DNA of 64,000 bases from positions 62,001 to 126,000 of the forward strand of contig JANRLT010000029.1 in NCBI GenBank assembly GCA_033762255.1, read 5' to 3'. A model generated the notes under the pieces. That model saw only the letters and a program-made list of their open reading frames with translations, was not told the origin of the DNA and did not search any database. The translations under genes were made by a program, and so were the position numbers. This DNA is from Pirellulales bacterium (lineage in GTDB: Bacteria > Planctomycetota > Planctomycetia > Pirellulales > JALHPA01). Below are positions 19,094 through 26,087 of the stretch, one piece after another (positions within the stretch are counted from its first letter, which is position 1; every line of letters starts with the position of its first letter).

Positions 19094-19167
19094 GGGCGGT
19101 TAGCTCAGTTGGTTAGAGCGACTGGTTTACACCCAGTAGGTCGCGGGTTCGAATCCCCCACCGCCCA
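19094..19167 (+). tRNA. tRNA-Val (anticodon TAC)
   Basis: A 74-nt cloverleaf: acceptor GGGCGGT (19094-19100) with ACCGCCC (19160-19166), D-arm GCTC...GAGC, anticodon arm ACTGG-TTTACAC-CCAGT giving anticodon TAC, T-loop TTCGAAT and discriminator A. CCA is not encoded. The T-stem GCGGG/CCCCC has one C-C mismatch (positions 50/64). The gene's 3' 20 bases form the attachment core of the integrated element that follows, and the element's integrase stop codon lies inside it. Confidence 0.93.
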
Positions 19168-20461
19168 TTGGATATGTTTGCCGTTCCCGGGAATCTGCAA
19201 ATTCCCCACGATTTTCGCATATCGGGTTTCTTGAATACCCCCCAGTTCCCCCTAGTTCCGCAACTGTTTGCCGTTCTATTGCCGTTTTTTTCGGGGCAGT
19301 CAATTTTTCTTTTGAGTATTCACCCCGCACCGCTTTAGCGTGCTCATCACCTTTGGCCCGCAAGTAGTGCTTGGCCATCACTTCCACGGAATGACCGAGC
19401 CATTCCGCCGCCTTGGGAATAGGCACCCCGGCTTCGATGAGGTCCGTTTCGAATGATCCCCGCATGGCGTGCCATGCCTTGGGCCATGCTGGCAATCCGG
19501 CTTTGGTCCGAATGTCCATCAAAGTTGACCGCAGGTTCGTATGACGCCAGTCGCCGTTGCAATCGGCTTGGCTTCGATGTTTGGAAATAACGAATACCGC
19601 CCCCTCTGGGGCCATATCCCAACATTCCTGCAAATATTGCCGTATCTCGGGGAATATGGGGATTGTCCGCGTTTGCTTGGTCTTGGGGCTGTGGAACATG
19701 ATTTCTTCCCGTTCCCAGTTCACGCTTTGCCATTTCAAGGTTAGGGCTTCGCAGGGCACCCGGAATCCAGCAAACCGCGATAGTGCCACCAGCAACCGCC
19801 ATTCGGCATTAGGGCAATGCTCGATGAGTCGCCGGGCCTGTTCCGCTTCTACGTACACATTGCGGGAGTCATCAACGGTGGCTTTAATTGAAACTTTGTG
19901 GAATGGATTTTTGCGAATCACTTTAGGGGTCAAATCGGCGAATATCGTCTTGATGAGTCGCAATCGCTTATGGGCCGTGCTCGGGGCGAGGGTCCGCTTC
20001 TGTCCCTTTTGTTTGACCAACTTTTCCGACAAGAGCCAATTCTTAAAAGCTTGGGCGTGCTCGTGGTGAATCTCATTCACTTTTTTATCCGCCCCAAAAA
20101 ATTGGATGAGTGAATCGGTTGATTGTTTCCAAATGGCTTTGGTGGCCGCCGCTCCCGCGTGCGAATCGACATATCTTTGTGCCGCCTGGGCCACGGTGGG
20201 AATTACCTTGGCCTGGGGGCATAGTCCGCCATCGGCCAACTTTTTGTAAAACTTGGGTGTTAGACCCCGCAACCAGAGCTTGGCTTCCTGGGGCATCCCC
20301 GCGTTTTTATCGCGGGCGGATTCCAAGAGTTCGACAAAATATTCCACGCGTTTGGCTTCGGCTCGTTTCATCACCCCCAGGCTGACCGCTTTGCGTTTGC
20401 CATCGGCATCAAAGAATTGCACGTGCCACCGTCCGGCTTTGGTACTGTAAAGGTTGGCCAT
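19127..20461 (-). CDS. int: tyrosine recombinase/integrase (integrated form)
   Basis: Site-specific recombinase of 444 residues in the integrated state. The catalytic set is complete: R234 (RFAGFRVPCEAL), strand lysine near K260 (SPKTKQTRTI), H331-AM-R334 (WHAMRGSF), H357 (WLGHSVEV) and nucleophile Y366 (KHYLRAKG). A SAM-like core-binding domain precedes it (about residues 88-175). The last seven residues (EPATYWV) and the stop codon are encoded antisense to the tRNA gene. In the circular form the frame leaves E438 and runs 73 codons further into 27309-27088, so this C-terminus is created by integration. The start ATG lies 1 bp from the HTH gene's stop; an AGGAAA is upstream. Confidence 0.93.
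   Translation of the reverse strand: MANLYSTKAGRWHVQFFDADGKRKAVSLGVMKRAEAKRVEYFVELLESARDKNAGMPQEAKLWLRGLTPKFYKKLADGGLCPQAKVIPTVAQAAQRYVDSHAGAAATKAIWKQSTDSLIQFFGADKKVNEIHHEHAQAFKNWLLSEKLVKQKGQKRTLAPSTAHKRLRLIKTIFADLTPKVIRKNPFHKVSIKATVDDSRNVYVEAEQARRLIEHCPNAEWRLLVALSRFAGFRVPCEALTLKWQSVNWEREEIMFHSPKTKQTRTIPIFPEIRQYLQECWDMAPEGAVFVISKHRSQADCNGDWRHTNLRSTLMDIRTKAGLPAWPKAWHAMRGSFETDLIEAGVPIPKAAEWLGHSVEVMAKHYLRAKGDEHAKAVRGEYSKEKLTAPKKTAIERQTVAELGGTGGYSRNPICENRGEFADSRERQTYPMGGGGFEPATYWV
19148..19167. repeat. attachment site core, left end (attL)
   Basis: Twenty bases covering the T-loop to the discriminator base of tRNA-Val, repeated exactly at the other end of the element. On the minus strand the same bases encode integrase residues up to Glu438. 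Confidence 0.92.
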
Positions 20462-20462
20462 G

Positions 20463-20681
20463 TTATTTGTTTCCTGGGGGTTGTTCTGTCACAATTACCC
20501 GCAACCGCAGCACCCGGGCCACGCGGTCCAGGTTATCAAGGCTAAGCCCTGCTTGCTTGTGCACAAATCGATGTAAACACTCGGCGGGTACTTTGGACAA
20601 CTGGGCCAAGCGATAGCGGCTCATGCCGCAATTCAAAATCGCTTGACGGATGCCATCGGTAAAGGTTTCTCTTTTTGCCAT
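20463..20681 (-). CDS. small HTH regulator upstream of int
   Basis: DNA-binding protein of 72 residues with an XRE-like helix-turn-helix (GMSRYRLAQLSKVPAECLHRF, about residues 19-39), then LDNLDRVARVLRLRV. The ATG at 20681 sits only seven bases after the -10 box of a strong promoter, so the mRNA is probably leaderless. A palindrome, ATATAC-N4-GTATAT, overlaps the -10 box and reaches the start codon, which suggests autorepression and control of int. Its stop lies 1 bp from the int start. A longer frame from a TTG at 20717 would begin inside the -35 box and is rejected. Confidence 0.82.
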   Translation of the reverse strand: MAKRETFTDGIRQAILNCGMSRYRLAQLSKVPAECLHRFVHKQAGLSLDNLDRVARVLRLRVIVTEQPPGNK

Positions 20682-20717
20682 ATACACAAGTATATCGGCA
20701 TGTTGATTTACAGTCAA
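20676..20717 (-). promoter_or_regulatory. promoter and operator of the HTH-int operon
   Basis: On the minus strand: TTGACT (20712-20717), 17-bp spacer, TATACT (20689-20694), then seven bases to the ATG of the HTH gene. The palindrome ATATAC-TTGT-GTATAT, extended by TGCC/GGCA arms with one unpaired G, covers 20676-20700 and thus both the -10 box and the start codon. A protein bound here would block RNA polymerase. Confidence 0.7.
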
Positions 20718-20831
20718 TTAGGTTGATTCTCAAATTTGCCATTAGCGGGCCGGTTGGTCGGTTGGTATCCAAGGTCGCATTCATGGTCAAATCGCTTTGT
20801 AATGCAATCCTGTGCGGTCGGTTTTTCGCCA

Positions 20832-21000
20832 CCGCTGCATCGGGAGTGCTTGGCTTGGCAAGTAGGTACAAAGTAGTAGGTTCAAAATTGGAATAATTAC
20901 AATTTTGAAAACGCACAGCCACGTTTACAAACCGCGTAGCCGACAATCGCTTCCTCAACCGCTGCATCGGGGGTGGAGGGCGCGGCCAGGAGGTATAGGG
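20832..21000. repeat. pair of diverged direct repeats in the element
   Basis: CCGCTGCATCGGG occurs at 20832-20844 and 20959-20971, each followed by a related ~30-bp sequence (GGC...GGC-AG-AGGTA). The 322-bp segment upstream of the HTH promoter shows no credible gene. The repeats could be integrase arm-binding or partition sites; nothing in the sequence decides. Confidence 0.5.
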
Positions 21001-21004
21001 TGGA

Positions 21005-21136
21005 TTAGTCAAAAAACGACAATTTGTCGGATTTGAATCTGCCTGCCACCTGCATCATTCTCTGTGCGTTGCGCTCACTCCAGCCAAACTCTTTCTCCAG
21101 CCACTTGCCGAATTCGCCGTGAGGTAGGTTGGTCAA
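21005..21136 (-). CDS. short DUF3102-like fragment, possibly coupled or degenerate
   Basis: A 43-codon frame starting with TTG. It reads LPHGEFGKWLEKEFGWSERN then AQRMMQVAGRFK, which resembles the second half of DUF3102 domains found on phages and plasmids. It overlaps the preceding 75-codon gene by TTGA. The first half of the domain is missing, so this is either a remnant, a frameshifted product of the upstream gene, or a genuine very small protein made by translational coupling. Confidence 0.45.
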   Translation of the reverse strand: MTNLPHGEFGKWLEKEFGWSERNAQRMMQVAGRFKSDKLSFFD

Positions 21137-21360
21137 AATGGCAAATCAAGCGGATTAGGTTCCCGGTTGGCATACAACTTGGCCTCCGCCAAAAACGCCC
21201 TGATGCCTGCCCGCTCTTGGTCGGTCTCTGGCCCCCTGACCTGGGGTAGGTCAAACGTCACTTCCGCCACCTGCCGGACGTTCAATTCCACGGGCCATAA
21301 CTCCCCTTGCCGGTCTACCGTTTGTCCCCGCCCCCGTCGTTTTTTGGTTTTTGCTGGCAT
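21133..21360 (-). CDS. small hypothetical protein of the element
   Basis: A protein of 75 residues with a basic N-terminus (PAKTKKRRGRG) and a segment ERAGIRAFLAEAKLYA likely to be helical. No family recognised. It lies downstream of the iteron-like repeats, in the same direction as repA, and overlaps the DUF3102-like fragment by four bases. Confidence 0.5.
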   Translation of the reverse strand: MPAKTKKRRGRGQTVDRQGELWPVELNVRQVAEVTFDLPQVRGPETDQERAGIRAFLAEAKLYANREPNPLDLPF

Positions 21361-21400
21361 CCGTGCCCCCTGTTAAATTGGGTAATCTGCAAACCGTTTC

Positions 21401-21520
21401 AAAGTGTGCCAAGTTTCAAAGAGTGCCATATACATTTTCTGTTGGCACACTTTAAATCCAGACGGGAAAATACGGGTCCAAATCAAAGTGTGCCAACTCA
21501 TCGGGTACATGGCACACTTT
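21401..21520. repeat. iteron-like repeats next to the repA-like gene (candidate origin)
   Basis: Five copies of AAAGTGTGCCA: direct at 21401-21411, 21418-21428 (one mismatch) and 21485-21495, inverted at 21443-21453 and 21510-21520. Copies 2/3 and 4/5 form inverted pairs with the same 14-bp spacer; copy 1 stands 17 bp from copy 2. The array begins 15 bp downstream of the repA-like stop. Clustered 11-mers beside a Rep gene are typical of plasmid origins; an operator is the alternative. Confidence 0.75.
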
Positions 21521-21534
21521 AAAAGTGATACGCT

Positions 21535-22809
21535 TTAAAAATCCACATTGGGGAGTTTCCAGGTCCACTTGCCATGCCGCCCCCCCTGCCGCTCACTAAG
21601 GATATTTAGCTCCCCCTTGGCCCGCCATAACGTCCGCCTGGGGATGCCTTGGGCCTGGGCCATTCTCTCTAGCTCGCCGCTCTCTTTTGGTCCAAACTCC
21701 AGGGCCGATTGCAAAAACGCTATGGCACCGTCCAAGCTTTCCGCTTTCCGGTCGCCGCCGCCGGGCTTATGGTTCAAAGCTTCGTCGGCGGATATTTCCA
21801 CGGGGTCCGCACCCCATGCCACTTGGGAATCCACAATTTGGAATGACAATCCAAACACGTCCGGGGCGATATTGCTTTTGGTTGGAAGTAGCAACCGCGT
21901 CGCTGGGTCATCGGGGCTTTTGCTAATTGTCCATGCCGTCCGCACCATGCCGACAATCGAGATAGACCCGCTTGTACGATAAATGGCATTGCCGCCGCCG
22001 CTCTTGTTTAAGTGGGCAATCAGTACAATCGCGGCCCCCGTACGCTGGGCGAGTCCTTTGAGTGGGTCCAATGCCTGCCTGATTTCGCCCGAGTCATTCT
22101 GTTTGACGCCGGCCAAGTAGCTGCTAATCGGGTCGATTATGATAAGCTTGCAATCTTCGATGCCGCTCGCCGCCTGTTCCAAAATGTCCAGGTCATGCCG
22201 CAAGCAAAATTGCCGCTCTTGGTCGCCTGTTCTTATGGCATCCAAAAGGTAAATATGGCCCACGTCGGCACCCATGCAGTCCAGGCGGGGCCGGATTGTG
22301 TCCGCCGCGTCATCCTCCGCATTTAAGATGAGCACACTTCCCCGAGGGGCCGAACAACTCGGGGCATCGGGCCACGGGCTGCCCAATGATACCCGCGTTG
22401 CCAAATCTAAGGATATGAAACTTTTGCCTAGTCCGGGGTCGCCCGATATGAGGGTCACTTTGCCGCAAGCGATACGCTGGGGCCAGAGCCAAGTTATTTC
22501 TTCGGGTTGAACGTCATTCATGCAAATGAGCCTTGGGGTTGTGGTGGTGGATATTTCGCCATCGGCTTTGCGGGCCGCGTCCTGGGCCAGGGCAATCAGC
22601 CATCTACCGTCCAGGGTTGTACCGTCCTGTTCATGGCATCTTGCATCTATGGCCAAACTGGCTAGGCAAGCTTGCTCCACAAATGCCATGCGTTCTTTGG
22701 CCGCGTCCAGGTCGATAACATCCGAAAATACGGACTGGCCATTCTCAATAATCTCAAATTTGCGTTTGCCAATTTTCGATAGCGGTCCCGCTTTGACTTC
22801 GATATTCAT
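21535..22809 (-). CDS. RepA-like AAA/RecA-fold helicase
   Basis: An ATPase of 424 residues. The RecA-like core starts after PEEITWLWPQRIACGKVTLI and has Walker A GDPGLGKS (residues 123-130), NAEDD after the next strand, Walker B LIIIDP (D226) and IAHLNKSGGG. This is the AAA_25/RepA pattern of hexameric plasmid replicative helicases, often fused to or associated with primases in phages and plasmids. The N-terminal ~95 residues contain no primase motif I recognise. The start overlaps the preceding gene by ATGA. With the iteron-like repeats immediately downstream, the context argues for autonomous replication of the excised circle. Confidence 0.85.
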   Translation of the reverse strand: MNIEVKAGPLSKIGKRKFEIIENGQSVFSDVIDLDAAKERMAFVEQACLASLAIDARCHEQDGTTLDGRWLIALAQDAARKADGEISTTTTPRLICMNDVQPEEITWLWPQRIACGKVTLISGDPGLGKSFISLDLATRVSLGSPWPDAPSCSAPRGSVLILNAEDDAADTIRPRLDCMGADVGHIYLLDAIRTGDQERQFCLRHDLDILEQAASGIEDCKLIIIDPISSYLAGVKQNDSGEIRQALDPLKGLAQRTGAAIVLIAHLNKSGGGNAIYRTSGSISIVGMVRTAWTISKSPDDPATRLLLPTKSNIAPDVFGLSFQIVDSQVAWGADPVEISADEALNHKPGGGDRKAESLDGAIAFLQSALEFGPKESGELERMAQAQGIPRRTLWRAKGELNILSERQGGRHGKWTWKLPNVDF

Positions 22810-23126
22810 GCTCGCACCCGCCGCCGCGTTGCGGTCTGTTTGGGTACGCTTCCCAATTGAATAGCCTGGGGTTCCGCTGTCGTTTCCGGCTCTTTGATTG
22901 CGATAATGGCCCGGGCCAGACCCTGGGCGAATTGGGGCATCATCCGCCGCTCGGGCAGGGGGAATTCACTCAATAGCAACTCCACCGCCGCCAGTTCTTC
23001 CCGTGCGGTTCCCACGCAATAGCGGGGCCGGACTGGCCCACGCTGACCACGCTGGCGGGCCAAATCCTGGGCCACTTCCCGCAAAATAAATCGGGCATCA
23101 AACTCTGTAAAATCCGTGTCATGCAT
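22806..23126 (-). CDS. hypothetical protein upstream of the helicase gene
   Basis: A protein of 106 residues with no recognised domain. It is rich in Arg/Ala, with a likely helical segment (EELAAVELLLSEFPLPERR) and a basic tail (TATRRRVRA). The ATG is preceded by AGGAAATTTTATC, a good ribosome-binding site. Its stop overlaps the helicase start (ATGA), implying translational coupling and perhaps a role as replication accessory protein; that is inference from position only. Confidence 0.6.
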   Translation of the reverse strand: MHDTDFTEFDARFILREVAQDLARQRGQRGPVRPRYCVGTAREELAAVELLLSEFPLPERRMMPQFAQGLARAIIAIKEPETTAEPQAIQLGSVPKQTATRRRVRA

Positions 23127-23209
23127 GATAAAATTTCCTTGTGCTATGCGGCCTGGGCTGCCACCCGTCGCCGCGTGATGTTGGGGGTTAAGCTATGGGG
23201 CCGGGCGGG

Positions 23210-24127
23210 TCAAACCGTCCGGCTCTTGTTTTTCATAATCCTCTGTGTTGCCAGGGTCTTGGCCGCTTTGCGTAATAGCTGCCGCACTGGAATAAGCAGT
23301 GTTTGCAGCTTGTCCTGCTCGGCACTTGGTGCACGTGTTTTTCTCAACCAAGCCCCGAGAGACTTCAGGCGATATTTAGCACTTCTAAAAATCTCGTCTG
23401 TCTTGGCTTTTAGGTCGCCCGGTTCGTCGCCATCAACGTCCGGGTCGGAATCGAGCAATTCAACTCGCTTGGGCTTTTGAGGAATTGCATCTTTGAGTTT
23501 CAATGCTCCCGATGCCACCTGCTGCAATGTTCCCTCTGGCACATGTCCAGCCGCTTCAGCCTTGGCTAGTGCCACCGCTTGACGGGCTTTGTGCATCGAC
23601 GTTCCCGCCCGGGCCGCCACTTTGCCAACCGTGCTGTTTGCGTCTTTTGCTTTGGTATCGCGTTTATCAGGTGGAGACGATTTCGTCTCCGCCTGCTCCT
23701 TGGCCTTGCCTGTCGGATTACCGCTCTTACCCTTCTCAAATTGCGTTGCCTTTTGCTTCGCTTCGTTCTCCGCTTCGATAAGTGGAACAATACAAGCGGA
23801 CGCCGCCACGCGTTGATCTTCGGTTAAATGACGCCGCGTTGCGTTCGTTTCGTATATCCACTGTGACAACGTGTTCTTACACTGTGGCTCCCATTCAGTA
23901 CGCGGAATATCATCACGCCACTTACCAAGCGATTTCAAATGCTCGATTGCCCGTAGGCGGTTGCGTCCATCGACCAGCACGCCATCAAAAAAGACGATTG
24001 GTTCAAGCAAGCCAAATCGCTCAATTGAATAAACCAAGTTTTCAAATTCTTCCCCTTCCACAAGAGGAAAGATTGATGCCGCTGGATGCACCTTGTAACC
24101 GCAGATTGTTTCTTGTGGTTCGCTCAT
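23210..24127 (-). CDS. ParB-like N-terminal domain protein
   Basis: A protein of 305 residues. Residues about 12-65 form a ParB/sulfiredoxin-like fold: HPAASIFPLVEGEEFENLVY, then RFGLLEPIVFFDGVLVDGRN and RLRAIEHL. A region with TRRHLTEDQRVAASA and KVAARAGTSMHKARQAVALA follows, the latter a likely HTH. The middle is Lys/Glu/Ser-rich and disordered. Such proteins on small elements may be partition proteins, regulators or CTP-dependent clamps; no ParA is present. Its start overlaps the previous gene by ATGA. Confidence 0.8.
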   Translation of the reverse strand: MSEPQETICGYKVHPAASIFPLVEGEEFENLVYSIERFGLLEPIVFFDGVLVDGRNRLRAIEHLKSLGKWRDDIPRTEWEPQCKNTLSQWIYETNATRRHLTEDQRVAASACIVPLIEAENEAKQKATQFEKGKSGNPTGKAKEQAETKSSPPDKRDTKAKDANSTVGKVAARAGTSMHKARQAVALAKAEAAGHVPEGTLQQVASGALKLKDAIPQKPKRVELLDSDPDVDGDEPGDLKAKTDEIFRSAKYRLKSLGAWLRKTRAPSAEQDKLQTLLIPVRQLLRKAAKTLATQRIMKNKSRTV

Positions 24128-24351
24128 ATGGCACCCCCATTAACTGGTTGGGCTTGCAAGCCATCGAGCCACGCGTTTAACTGCTTTGGGCGATAGAGCA
24201 CCCGCCGCCCAAGTTTGACCGCTGGAATCTCCCCCTCTCGGGTCTTTTTGCGTAACGTCTTTAAGCAAATCGAGAGTAGCTTCGCCGCCTGTTTGGCGTT
24301 GACCAAAATAGGCTTGGTTGGCTTAGGTTGGGGTTGGCGGTAGATACTCAT
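24124..24351 (-). CDS. excisionase-like MerR/HTH_17 protein
   Basis: A protein of 75 residues with the winged-helix pattern of excisionases and HTH_17 proteins: ILVNAKQAAKLLSICLKTLR, KKTREGEIPAVKLGRRVLYR and PKQLNAWLDGL. It probably binds the element's attachment region and steers integrase towards excision, or acts as a regulator. The ATG at 24351 overlaps the preceding stop (ATGA); its own stop overlaps the ParB-like start in the same way. A longer reading from 24408 is unlikely for this reason. Confidence 0.8.
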   Translation of the reverse strand: MSIYRQPQPKPTKPILVNAKQAAKLLSICLKTLRKKTREGEIPAVKLGRRVLYRPKQLNAWLDGLQAQPVNGGAI

Positions 24352-24539
24352 CGAGCACCCCCTTGGTCCGCCTGGGCGTGCTTTAAGAGTGCCCGGATTG
24401 TTCGCCACTGAAAGCGAATCTCCCCATCGGGCAAAATAACATGCGGGAGTTTCCCCCGCTTGGCCAATCGTTCGGCTTTGCCTAGCGGCCAGCCTAGTCG
24501 CCGGTCAATGTCGGCTGTGAGCAATAATCGCGGCATCAT
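24348..24539 (-). CDS. second small HTH_17-like protein
   Basis: A protein of 63 residues with a related but more diverged pattern: LLTADIDRRLGWPLGKAERL, AKRGKLPHVILPDGEIRFQW and RTIRALL. It resembles small DNA-binding proteins that read a helix and a wing (GEIRF). AGGAG lies nine bases before the ATG, making this a well-expressed start. Two adjacent small DNA-binding proteins in one operon suggest one excisionase and one regulator, but which is which cannot be told. Confidence 0.65.
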   Translation of the reverse strand: MMPRLLLTADIDRRLGWPLGKAERLAKRGKLPHVILPDGEIRFQWRTIRALLKHAQADQGGAR

Positions 24540-24620
24540 AGATAATGGCTCCTGAGTTAAGGGGCTTGCGATATGCTTCCCCTAAACTCAGTCCCACCAA
24601 CACGCCGCCAAGAGCTTTAG

Positions 24621-25316
24621 TTACCTTTTGGCACCTTTTGGCACCTTTCGTTTTCTAATCGAGCCACCAATAACCGGGGCCACTTTTCCAGTCCGGCCAT
24701 AACAATAGGTTTCCTCTCCAACTGCCTGTAGGCTCGCGGGCTTGTGTTCGCTTTTGGTAAACTCAACTTCGAGATTATCCCACCATTCCAAGAGCCGGGC
24801 CTTGTCACACTTCGGGGGCTGTCCCTTTTGGCCAAAAATAATAGGGCCGTTGTAGGAGGTGTTTAATTGCTTTATCCGCCGTTGATTCTCGGGGTTGGCT
24901 TTCATCCCCACCGCGTCCAAAATCTCGGCGAAATTAAAAAGCCATTGTTTAGGGGGCTTGTCGCTCGCCCGTCGATTGTCCGGGGCCGGTTCGCTATCGA
25001 GGGGCCGCATCGTCGCCGCCGCTGCCCGCAGTTTGCCCGCCGCGTCATCCGTTGGCTTTCCGGTCATCATCTGCCCCAGCACCACCAGGGCCGCATTTAT
25101 AGCGTGCCTGAGCGATAGCGTGCTCTCGTCGCCCGCCCGCTGTAGCTCGGTGTAAATCACCTGGGCCGGTCGATGCCCATTAGAGATTGCATAACCGCTC
25201 GGGCGAGTATCGAGGTAACGTCCGATAAGTCGCCGCATCAATGGGCTGTTGCCAGCTTCGAGGGCCTGGGCAATTGTCTCTAGCTGTTCCGCGTGCCAAT
25301 GTAGTTCCCCTGCCAT
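24621..25316 (-). CDS. hypothetical protein, first gene of the replication operon
   Basis: A protein of 231 residues. The N-terminal ~100 residues are helical (ETIAQALEAGNSPLMRRLIG, YTELQRAGDESTLSLRHAIN). The C-terminal part contains WLFNFAEILDAVGMKANPEN and ARLLEWWDNLEVEFTK, then a basic tail (GSIRKRKVPKGAKR). No family recognised. AAGGATGCGATC precedes the ATG at 25316; an upstream in-frame start at 25451 is not supported. It heads the run of genes through the ParB-like and helicase genes and stops 81 bp before the next start. Confidence 0.55.
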   Translation of the reverse strand: MAGELHWHAEQLETIAQALEAGNSPLMRRLIGRYLDTRPSGYAISNGHRPAQVIYTELQRAGDESTLSLRHAINAALVVLGQMMTGKPTDDAAGKLRAAAATMRPLDSEPAPDNRRASDKPPKQWLFNFAEILDAVGMKANPENQRRIKQLNTSYNGPIIFGQKGQPPKCDKARLLEWWDNLEVEFTKSEHKPASLQAVGEETYCYGRTGKVAPVIGGSIRKRKVPKGAKR

Positions 25317-25754
25317 GATCGCATCCTTGCCATAAGAGGTTGCGGGCGTTGACTGGCAAGAGCCTAGCTTTGTTGGCAAGGATAGACGGTCCCTTGCCAG
25401 CCAACTGATTACAATTCGCCGCGTTGCAACACGCCGAATCCACCGCTTCATAAAGTATATGCAAGTTCAGTGTGCAAAGTAACACCCCCCGCCAGTACCC
25501 CCCAACACCGCACCGCAAAGAATCTCAATTTGGAAGTGGAAAGTCGCGAAACAAAGAGCGATTTTTATCGACCGCATCGCTATAATGGCCAGAAAGTACC
25601 TTGATTAGGGGGGCACCCCCCCCCGTCATCGTAGGTTCTCCTTACCAAACGCCTTAAATGCGGTCGCCAAGCATCCTACCCCCCGAACCAAAATACTTTC
25701 TTTCCAAAAATACTTGACACGCCTGGGGGGCTTGGGGGGCGGTCTGTCCTAAAC
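25317..25754. other. element intergenic region, probable promoter region
   Basis: Gene-free. It must hold the promoter of the minus-strand replication operon. It contains C- and G-runs that can pair (GGGGGGCACCCCCC near 25606), but I cannot identify reliable hexamers. Confidence 0.45.
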
Positions 25755-25789
25755 AAAAAACCCCGCCACTGAGAGAAACAGTAGCGGGG
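25755..25789 (-). terminator. rho-independent terminator
   Basis: On the minus strand: CCCCGCTACTG, 7-nt loop, CAGTGGCGGGG followed by TTTTTT. It is a stem of 11 pairs with one mismatch (25761-25771 with 25779-25789). It ends the transcript of the 66-, 229- and 61-codon genes, separating them from the replication operon. Confidence 0.8.
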
Positions 25790-25886
25790 TCGCACTTGGC
25801 TTTACCCCATCACAAAGCTTCGAACAACCAAACGGGGCTTCGTGAATCGAAACCAAGCAAGCTTGCGGGGGATGTTCCCCGCCGTT

Positions 25887-26087
25887 TTATCGTCGGCTTG
25901 GCGGGGTCTTTAGCTCCCGCACCAATTTCTTAAGGGCGTCGATTCTGGACATGCCAGACTGTTCCAATTCCGCCACCTTGCGGGCCGTCACATTTTCAGC
26001 CGGTCGCCGCGAAAAGGGCGGCGGGTTCGGTCGATGCCATGTGGCCTGTGGCGTCGGCATGTGTCGGGGTTCTCGGTAGTCATTCAC
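25887..26087 (-). CDS. small hypothetical protein of the element
   Basis: A protein of 66 residues: a proline-rich N-terminal half (MPTPQATWHRPNPPPFSRRP) and a helical C-terminal half (VTARKVAELEQSGMSRIDAL) with basic end. No family recognised. Its start overlaps the 3' end of the 229-codon gene by eight bases, suggesting co-translation. The terminator at 25755-25789 lies downstream. Confidence 0.55.
   Translation of the reverse strand: MNDYREPRHMPTPQATWHRPNPPPFSRRPAENVTARKVAELEQSGMSRIDALKKLVRELKTPPSRR

Noticed and set aside
20542-21012. 156-codon minus-strand frame overlapping the HTH gene
   Set aside because: It overlaps the well-supported HTH gene and its promoter in another frame, has low-complexity composition and no recognisable fold.
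21401-21520. Short CRISPR array
   Set aside because: Repeats are 11 bp, occur in both orientations, spacers are 6-31 bp, and no cas gene is present.
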